Assembly: GCA_013138755.1 (NCBI GenBank)
Contig: WTCC01000104.1
Span: 1 to 7,465, forward strand
Direction: 5' to 3'
Source of the DNA: Gammaproteobacteria bacterium
Lineage (GTDB): Bacteria; Pseudomonadota; Gammaproteobacteria; SZUA-229
DNA length: 7,465 bases
Within the stretch, counting starts at the first letter, position 1; each line of letters opens with the position of its first letter. The position numbers were made by a program, and so were the translations under genes. Of this stretch, positions 1 to 4,472 are shown piece by piece. The notes under the pieces were generated by a model. The model did not search any database and had not been told where the DNA came from. It worked only from the letters and a program-made list of their open reading frames with translations.

Positions 1-758
1 CCGCGACCTGGCGCCCAGTCTTTTATAAAGTCTTTCGATTCATCTTTCGGTGCGATTTTGATCTTTTCGAAACCATTTTTTTCAAGGATGGTTTGTAGTT
101 CTGTTATCTGTGACGCACCAGCCATGCAGCCGGAGTATAAGGCCAGATCATTTCTGATCTCTTCAGGTAGTTCGGTGCTGGCAACAACATCGGAAATCGC
201 CAGACGACCGCCGGGTTTCAATACACGAAACGCTTCACTGAAAACCTGTTTTTTGTCGGGGGATAAATTGATGACGCAGTTAGATATGATGACGTCGACA
301 CTATCATTAGCAACAGGCATGTGTTCGATTTCGCCTAACCTGAATTCAACGTGATGGTATTTTCCTTTGACCGCGTTGTTACGCGCTTTCGATATCATCG
401 TAGGTGTCATATCGATACCAATAACCAGCCCGGTTTCACCTGTTTCGGCTGCAGCAAGGAAGCAGTCAAACCCGCCGCCGCTGCCAAGATCTAGAATGGT
501 TTCTCCTGTTTGTATGCCAGCGATAGCCCTGGGGTTGCCGCAGCCCAGACCCATATCAGCGCCTTCAGGTACATTTTTCAGGTCGTTGTCGCTGTAACCT
601 AAGCGAGTTGAAACCAGTGTGTTAATCGCCGCATCGTCAGAAACGCCACAACAACTCGATTCTGTGCCACAGCTGTCGCCGCTGTTACTTGATTCAGCAA
701 CCTGTGAATAACTTTCTCGCACATTTTGGCGTATTTCATCGGCTTGTTTTTGGTCCAT
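1..758 (-). CDS. arsM: Arsenite S-adenosylmethionine methyltransferase ArsM (3' end cut by window edge)
   Basis: Cytosolic enzyme that transfers methyl groups from S-adenosylmethionine to trivalent arsenic, giving methylated arsenicals. The open frame gives 252 residues with no stop before the edge. ArsM proteins are usually about 260-280 residues, so only a short tail is missing. The SAM-binding motif I reads LDLGSGGG at residues 89-96, with the acidic end of the next strand in GIDMT (114-118). Arsenic-ligand cysteines are recognisable in GLGCGNP (C73), SNCVINL (C161) and SGCMAGA (C211). An extra N-terminal cluster SSCCG (C36, C37) follows C30. The visible C-terminal end, DFIKDWAPG, is also typical of the family. 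The ATG at 758 is the only sensible start and has just a weak GAG about 8 nt upstream. It lies 19 bp after the arsR stop, so the two genes are almost certainly co-transcribed and de-repressed by arsenite. Confidence 0.95.
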   Translation of the reverse strand, partial: MDQKQADEIRQNVRESYSQVAESSNSGDSCGTESSCCGVSDDAAINTLVSTRLGYSDNDLKNVPEGADMGLGCGNPRAIAGIQTGETILDLGSGGGFDCFLAAAETGETGLVIGIDMTPTMISKARNNAVKGKYHHVEFRLGEIEHMPVANDSVDVIISNCVINLSPDKKQVFSEAFRVLKPGGRLAISDVVASTELPEEIRNDLALYSGCMAGASQITELQTILEKNGFEKIKIAPKDESKDFIKDWAPGR

Positions 759-777
759 AATCAGTACTCATTCGTGT

Positions 778-1092
778 TTATGAAAAAAGATGTTGTAGCT
801 GTTTCATCATGTCAGTATTTATCGAGCAAAAAACTTGTTTGCCTTCACGTTTCATGTGAATTAAATCAGCGCGGTGGAGTTCTTTTAAATGGTGCGATAG
901 CGTAGACGCGGCAATATCCAGTTGGGAATCCAGGTCACCTACGCAACAGCTGAATATCTCATCACTCGAACAACGGGTACCAGGCTCACAGCAATTCGTC
1001 AGTATGTTATAGATTTCAAGACGGTGGCAATTTGCCAGCGCTTTAAATATATCAACAAGCTGATCAGAATCCATCGTTTTATAGTTCGACAT
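778..1092 (-). CDS. arsR: ArsR/SmtB-family arsenic-responsive repressor, cysteine-rich
   Basis: A 104-residue winged-helix metalloregulator, expected to act as a homodimer that leaves DNA on binding As(III) or a related thiophilic ion. The start of the fold is FKALANCHRLEIY (residues 16-28). The recognition helix is STLSHHLKELHRADLI (63-78), and the wing includes KREGKQVFC (81-89). Cysteines C34, C35, C41, C49 and C50 lie in an extended loop between the second helix and the DNA-binding helices. Compared by eye with plasmid R773 ArsR, this loop is about 12 residues longer, and only one of the three Cys of the classical ELCVCDLC ligand motif (C50) is kept in place. Sensing therefore probably uses the CC..C..CC set. 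The start at M1 would make the mRNA leaderless, because the -10 box ends 7 nt upstream. M7 (ATG at 1074) is an alternative start giving a more usual N-terminal length. Neither has a Shine-Dalgarno sequence. It precedes arsM in one operon. Confidence 0.94.
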   Translation of the reverse strand: MSNYKTMDSDQLVDIFKALANCHRLEIYNILTNCCEPGTRCSSDEIFSCCVGDLDSQLDIAASTLSHHLKELHRADLIHMKREGKQVFCSINTDMMKQLQHLFS

Positions 1093-1106
1093 GTCTCGAA
1101 TTATAA
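1079..1106. promoter_or_regulatory. Candidate ArsR operator: 28-bp imperfect palindrome
   Basis: The left arm TTATAGTTCGA (1079-1089) and right arm TCGAATTATAA (1096-1106) are inverted repeats with one mismatch in 11 positions, separated by 6 bp. The palindrome covers the whole -10 box and the first ATG of arsR. Bound repressor would therefore exclude RNA polymerase. ArsR/SmtB repressors normally bind such AT-rich dyads near their own promoters. That this one is bound by the adjacent ArsR is inferred from position and symmetry. Confidence 0.7.
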
Positions 1107-1231
1107 TACTATAAAAAATGAATGCAAGTGATATTTTGCGGTATTATGAATAGGCTTGAGTAGTAACTATTGAAGCCCTGACGAAAGAAACTAACTGGGC
1201 GTGTTAATTATTGATTTATTGTTGAGATAGC
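1093..1231. other. Divergent intergenic region between arsR and the DUF465 gene
   Basis: This 139-bp AT-rich region separates the two divergent genes. Its left part carries the arsR promoter and half of the operator. I could not identify a convincing promoter for the plus-strand gene. The end shows GAG at about 1224-1226, a weak ribosome binding site for the ATG at 1232. No hairpin, repeat or small ORF with good support was seen. Confidence 0.6.
1100..1127 (-). promoter_or_regulatory. Promoter of the arsR-arsM operon
   Basis: On the minus strand a perfect TATAAT (1100-1105) is preceded, after 16 bp, by TTGCAT (1122-1127). Shifting the -35 by one base gives CTTGCA with 17-bp spacing. The spacer is AT-rich. 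Transcription is predicted to begin around 1092-1094, practically at the first ATG of arsR. Assigned from sequence similarity to the sigma-70 consensus only. Confidence 0.65.
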
Positions 1232-1450
1232 ATGAGACAGCCACTAACAGATGAAGAAATACATAGATTGGAAGAGCGTCTCTTCGAATTGAAGCAAGAG
1301 CATCGCGATCTTGATGATGTTATCAATCGTTTGTTGCTGTCACCCGATGTTGAAGAGCTGCAGCTCAAGCGGTTTAAGAAACGTAAATTAATGATAAAAG
1401 ACACAATCTCGAAGGTAGAGAATGCACTGATTCCAGATATTCTTGCTTAA
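1232..1450 (+). CDS. DUF465 / YdcH-family small coiled-coil protein
   Basis: A 72-residue charged, fully helical protein of the DUF465 (YdcH) family, whose biochemical role is not established. The family pattern is clear: ERLFELKQEHRDLDDVINRL (residues 15-34), a short break at SPDVEEL (37-43), then KRFKKRKLMIKDTISKVEN (46-64) and the tail IPDILA. The two amphipathic helices should form a helical hairpin or coiled coil. Length matches the family (about 65-80 residues). The ATG at 1232 follows a short GAG-containing Shine-Dalgarno. There is no signal peptide or membrane segment, so it should be cytoplasmic. Its last codons and stop form one arm of a strong hairpin. It is divergent from arsR, and nothing links it to arsenic. 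Confidence 0.88.
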   Translation: MRQPLTDEEIHRLEERLFELKQEHRDLDDVINRLLLSPDVEELQLKRFKKRKLMIKDTISKVENALIPDILA

Positions 1451-1467
1451 GAACATCTGGAATCAGT
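1426..1467. terminator. Strong hairpin over the stop codon between converging genes; candidate bidirectional terminator
   Basis: The arms pair over 18 of 19 positions: a 13-bp outer stem (1426-1438 with 1455-1467), a single A/C mismatch (1439/1454), a 5-bp inner stem (1440-1444 with 1449-1453) and a GCTT loop. The stop codon TAA (1448-1450) lies at the loop and inner stem. No T-tract follows on either strand, so a classical Rho-independent terminator is not proven. The position between two converging 3' ends fits termination or 3'-end protection in either direction. Confidence 0.5.
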
Positions 1468-1483
1468 ATTGCGAATACATCGA

Positions 1484-1762
1484 TTATGGGAATGCAGGAA
1501 TATGAGGCTCAGTTCCGGCAAGTTGCGCCTTAGGGTGTAGGTGATAAATCATCGCATTAATGGCATCTGTTTTTGGTTTAGGTGCATCAACCATCAATAA
1601 GATTTCGCCTTTTTCAATACGGACATCAAATCGTGGTATCTGAGTGTTTTTCACATTGACGCCTATCATGCTTGATGCCCACGCGCCCATGATTGCATCG
1701 AGCAAACTGCTAATAAATATCGTACCGCCGCCGAGCGCTAATCCTGCGGGCGGGAAGTTCAC
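1484..1762 (-). pseudogene. N-terminally truncated remnant of a glycine-rich, membrane-associated conserved hypothetical protein
   Basis: The 92 codons from a GTG resemble the C-terminal half of a proteobacterial family of about 170 residues, often annotated as hypothetical or DUF1269-like. They show a glycine-rich hydrophobic stretch, FPPAGLALGGG (residues 3-13) to GAWASSMIGV (26-35), then a soluble part with IEKGEILLMVDAP (49-61). The end TEPHIPAFP is characteristic. As I recall the family, about 75-80 residues precede FPPAGL, including a soluble N-terminal domain. Here an in-frame TAA lies only 9-12 bp upstream of the GTG, and the region beyond belongs to the Nudix gene on the other strand. 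No Shine-Dalgarno precedes the GTG. I therefore read it as a 5'-deleted gene with an otherwise intact frame. A short functional variant is possible. The family function is unknown to me. Confidence 0.6.
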
Positions 1763-1773
1763 TAATAAAGATT

Positions 1774-1779
1774 AAGAGG
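1774..1779 (+). promoter_or_regulatory. Ribosome binding site of the Nudix gene
   Basis: AAGAGG lies 6 nt ahead of the GTG at 1786. It is the best Shine-Dalgarno match in the window, and it fixes that GTG as the start. Confidence 0.7.
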
Positions 1780-1785
1780 TGTTGT

Positions 1786-2349
1786 GTGAATTATTGTTCA
1801 GATTGTGGGGAGAAGGTTAGCCTGGTGATACCAGCTGGTGACAATAGGCACCGATACGTCTGTGATAGCTGTCAGATAATTCACTACGAGAATCCAAAGA
1901 TAGTGACAGGTTGTATAGCAGAGTGGAATGAAAAGATCTTGTTATGTAAGCGGGCAATAGAGCCACGAATTGGTCTATGGACGTTGCCAGCAGGGTTCAT
2001 GGAAAACAGTGAAACTAACATGCAGGGCGCAGCGAGAGAGACGGCAGAAGAAGCGAATGCGCAGGTTGAGAATATGCAGCTGTTCTGCGTGTTCAGCATC
2101 GCGCATATCAATCAGGTTTATACGATGTATCGCGGTGACCTGGTGAACGGAGAGGCCAGTCCGGGAATCGAAAGTCTTGAAACCTCTCTGTTAAAAGAAG
2201 AAGAAATTCCCTGGCAGGCGTTGGCGTTTCAGGTGATAAGTGAAACCTTAAAGCTTTATTATAAGGATAAAAAACAGGGAGACTACGAGACCCATTATGG
2301 GGACATCTTCAAACAGGACGATGGTACGTTCACGGTCAATTATTTTTAG
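1786..2349 (+). CDS. Nudix hydrolase with N-terminal zinc ribbon
   Basis: A 187-residue cytosolic pyrophosphohydrolase that cleaves a nucleoside diphosphate linked to another moiety; the substrate cannot be read from sequence. A zinc ribbon is formed by C4-x2-C7 and C26-x2-C29. It is followed by HYENPKIVTG, a signature of the zinc-ribbon Nudix group (Nudix_N_2). The Nudix box spans residues 70-92: G70, E76, then R84-E85 and E88-E89, which bind the divalent metal. The usual glycine near the box end is Asn (N91). LWTLPAGFM directly before the box is also conserved in the group. The later stretch HINQVYTMY and the EEIPW motif match it as well. The start is a GTG with a good AAGAGG site. The stop overlaps the convergent peptidase gene by 4 bp. 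An upstream promoter would lie within the antisense remnant, and I saw no clear one. Confidence 0.93.
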   Translation: MNYCSDCGEKVSLVIPAGDNRHRYVCDSCQIIHYENPKIVTGCIAEWNEKILLCKRAIEPRIGLWTLPAGFMENSETNMQGAARETAEEANAQVENMQLFCVFSIAHINQVYTMYRGDLVNGEASPGIESLETSLLKEEEIPWQALAFQVISETLKLYYKDKKQGDYETHYGDIFKQDDGTFTVNYF

Positions 2350-4319
2350 ATGTTATTCATCTGGATATCACCGGAAAAAGTTATTTCCTCAGCCGGGCAC
2401 AGGTTAAAAATCAATCGATAAAAATTTAATTCGTTTTCTAGTGATTCTATAATCGTCGTAGCTTTTCTGAAGCCATGTTGCTCACCTGCGTAATATTGCG
2501 CCGCTACCGCTACGCCTTTTTTACTTAATAGATGAAACATTTCTTCAGCCTGTTCTTTTGGCACAACTTTATCTTCTATCCCCTGAAAAAAAATAACAGG
2601 GCAGTCTAATTGATCGGCGCTGTTGATCGGTGAGCGTTGTTCGTATAAGGCTTTGGCTTCAGGGTAGGGGCCGATGAGTTTGTCTAAGTAGCGTGATTCG
2701 AATTTATGCGTATCACTAGCGAGACTGGTTAATTCTGATATGCCATAGTAGCTTGCACCGGCAGAAAATACTTTCTGGAAAGTCAGTGCTGATAAAACCG
2801 TATAACCACCTGCACTGCTGCCGCGGATGATTAATTGATCTTTATCAGCAAGCCCGGTTGCGACGGCCTGTAGTGCGGCATCACAACAATCTTCCACGTC
2901 GAGTATGCCCCATCTGCCAGTGAGGCGTTCACGATATTCTTTGCCATATCCAGTGCTGCCGCTGTAGTTAACGTCGAGTAGTGCAAAACCGCGAGAGGTC
3001 CAGAATTGTTTTTTTGGATCAAGACCTGTACTAGTCTGGCCGGTGGGTCCGCCGTGAGAAATGACAATCAGTGGCGGTTTTTCGTTTTGCTTAGCCTGGT
3101 AGTCAGGGTTGGTTGGTGCGTAATAATTTGCAAATACAGGTTTATCATGTCGGTTTTTAAATTTAATGGTTTCAGCCTGAGAATAATTCACAGCGGGAAG
3201 TGAGATCTTGCAGGTCGTTTTAATAACTGATGCCTGTTTTAAGGAAGGGTTTTCTGTGTCTAGTGTTACGGACATCAATTGCGGAAAACTTTGACTTGAT
3301 GAAGCTATAAAACAAACTTTATTGTTCTTAGCGGTTATCGAATCAAATTCTTGCCAGGCGGAGGTTAGGTCTGTCAATTTTGGTCTGTTCGATAGCGATA
3401 GTGTTGCTAGCGTTTTTATACTGTTCTTCTGGTAACAGCAAATGAGTTGGGCATCGCTTATAAAGGCATAACTGGATTGTGCGAATACCCACTGTGGCAG
3501 ACCAAATTCTTTATCGCCATCTGTGAGTTGTTCCGCTTTGTCGATAGTGCTGGAGTGATCGTGGCGGTAAAGATGCCACCAGCCAGTCTTATCCGAAATA
3601 TAATACAATATGTCATCAGGTGACCATTGTGGCTGAAATATCGATGTATTGTTGTCACCGGCGATATGTTTCTGTTGGGTTAGAATAGCATTGTTATCAA
3701 TATTGGCCAGCCATAATTGATTACCATCCCAGGGCATATTTGGGTGGTTCCATGTTTGCCAGCACAGTTGTGTGGCGGATGAGTTTAATCTGGGGCTCGC
3801 ATAAAAATCATTTCCCTCAACAAGGGTTGTGTGACTTCCGTCGGCGACATCAATGCTGACGATAGAGTTTGTTACATTGTTTTTGTCGTGAACTTCACAG
3901 ATTGATATTAGCCGCTTGTGGTGTTTGTCATAACTGAAATCAGCGTAACGCATTTTTTTATTTTCGGTGATACGGGTAACCTGAGCATTTTCGATGAGAT
4001 AGATATCCTGATCACTATCGTTGATGAAGAAAATCAGGTTATCATCTGCGTAGAAGCTGCCGCCACCATATTCATGTACACGAGAGCGTGCACTATAGGG
4101 TGCGGGTAAGATATCAACGGTCTTGTTATTCGATCGTTGGACAATGACGCAGCGTCCATTCTCTGTTGGTCTACGTTCTATGTAATAAATAGAATGTTTG
4201 GTTTGTCTGGCTTCGTCGATTGATATGCTGTCACCGGCTATCAGCTCTGCAGAAATAGGTGATGGCCAGTTGCCAAAATGGACGGTTTTTTTAGAATTAT
4301 TTGTTCGTTGTTCGGTCAT
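2346..4319 (-). CDS. S9-family (prolyl oligopeptidase-like) serine peptidase
   Basis: A 657-residue protein with an N-terminal beta-propeller (about residues 20-375) and a C-terminal alpha/beta-hydrolase domain (about 385-640). The architecture is that of S9 dipeptidyl-/acylaminoacyl-peptidases, which hydrolyse short peptides admitted through the propeller. The nucleophile motif GSSAGG puts the catalytic serine at S502. The acid is D583 in QGIEDKVVP and the histidine is H615 in GEQHGF. SHGGPTG (421-427) supplies the oxyanion region, and VNYSGSTGYG (450-459) is a family hallmark. The propeller begins with RSRVHEYGGGSFY (78-90), also typical. No signal peptide or membrane segment is visible, so a cytoplasmic location is expected. 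Length is normal for the family. The ATG at 4319 is the plausible start but has no evident Shine-Dalgarno. The gene converges on the Nudix gene and is divergent from the c-di-GMP enzyme. The exact peptide specificity is unknown. Confidence 0.93.
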   Translation of the reverse strand: MTEQRTNNSKKTVHFGNWPSPISAELIAGDSISIDEARQTKHSIYYIERRPTENGRCVIVQRSNNKTVDILPAPYSARSRVHEYGGGSFYADDNLIFFINDSDQDIYLIENAQVTRITENKKMRYADFSYDKHHKRLISICEVHDKNNVTNSIVSIDVADGSHTTLVEGNDFYASPRLNSSATQLCWQTWNHPNMPWDGNQLWLANIDNNAILTQQKHIAGDNNTSIFQPQWSPDDILYYISDKTGWWHLYRHDHSSTIDKAEQLTDGDKEFGLPQWVFAQSSYAFISDAQLICCYQKNSIKTLATLSLSNRPKLTDLTSAWQEFDSITAKNNKVCFIASSSQSFPQLMSVTLDTENPSLKQASVIKTTCKISLPAVNYSQAETIKFKNRHDKPVFANYYAPTNPDYQAKQNEKPPLIVISHGGPTGQTSTGLDPKKQFWTSRGFALLDVNYSGSTGYGKEYRERLTGRWGILDVEDCCDAALQAVATGLADKDQLIIRGSSAGGYTVLSALTFQKVFSAGASYYGISELTSLASDTHKFESRYLDKLIGPYPEAKALYEQRSPINSADQLDCPVIFFQGIEDKVVPKEQAEEMFHLLSKKGVAVAAQYYAGEQHGFRKATTIIESLENELNFYRLIFNLCPAEEITFSGDIQMNNI

Positions 4320-4472
4320 TTGGTCTGGTAGTAATCAGGTGCAAGGCGATAAGAATGAATATTAACTGTGGTAACACTATCCTAATTAAGTATAAAGGTT
4401 TGTTTGATTACATTATAATTAAATCATGATGCATCACTCTCAAGCTAATGGACTACAACGGGGCATAGAAGC
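4320..4472. other. Divergent intergenic region between the peptidase and the GGDEF/EAL gene
   Basis: A 153-bp AT-rich spacer that must hold the promoters of both divergent genes. The octamer ATTATAAT (4412-4419) contains TATAAT on each strand: 4414-4419 plus, 4412-4417 minus. Neither has a convincing -35 partner. Just downstream are overlapping palindromes ATCATGAT (4423-4430) and TGATGCATCA (4427-4436), which could be a regulator site. For the plus strand they would sit at the predicted transcription start. Confidence 0.4.
4412..4419. promoter_or_regulatory. Possible -10 element of the GGDEF/EAL gene, readable on both strands
   Basis: TATAAT at 4414-4419 would start plus-strand transcription near 4426, giving a leader of about 47 nt before the GTG at 4473. 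At 17-bp spacing the -35 region is TATAAA (4391-4396), only half matching the consensus, so an activator or another sigma factor may be needed. The minus-strand reading is no better supported. Confidence 0.3.

Noticed and set aside
58..597. Open plus-strand frames opposite arsM
   Set aside because: They are antisense to a clear methyltransferase, have no recognisable motif or ribosome site, and their composition reflects the arsM codons.
922..1131. Plus-strand frame of 69 codons opposite arsR
   Set aside because: Antisense to a well-supported ArsR with no family resemblance.
1216..1404. Minus-strand serine/cysteine-rich frame opposite the DUF465 gene
   Set aside because: The plus strand matches DUF465 along its whole length. 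The serine/cysteine-rich frame is a by-product of the codons for charged residues.
1690..1725. Possible Nudix promoter: TTGCAT at 1693-1698 followed by an AT-rich stretch
   Set aside because: No -10 resembling TATAAT occurs at acceptable spacing, so it was not listed as a feature.
2831..3067. Alternative minus-strand frame inside the S9 peptidase gene
   Set aside because: It overlaps the catalytic hydrolase domain in another frame, and the S9 frame is continuous without a frameshift.
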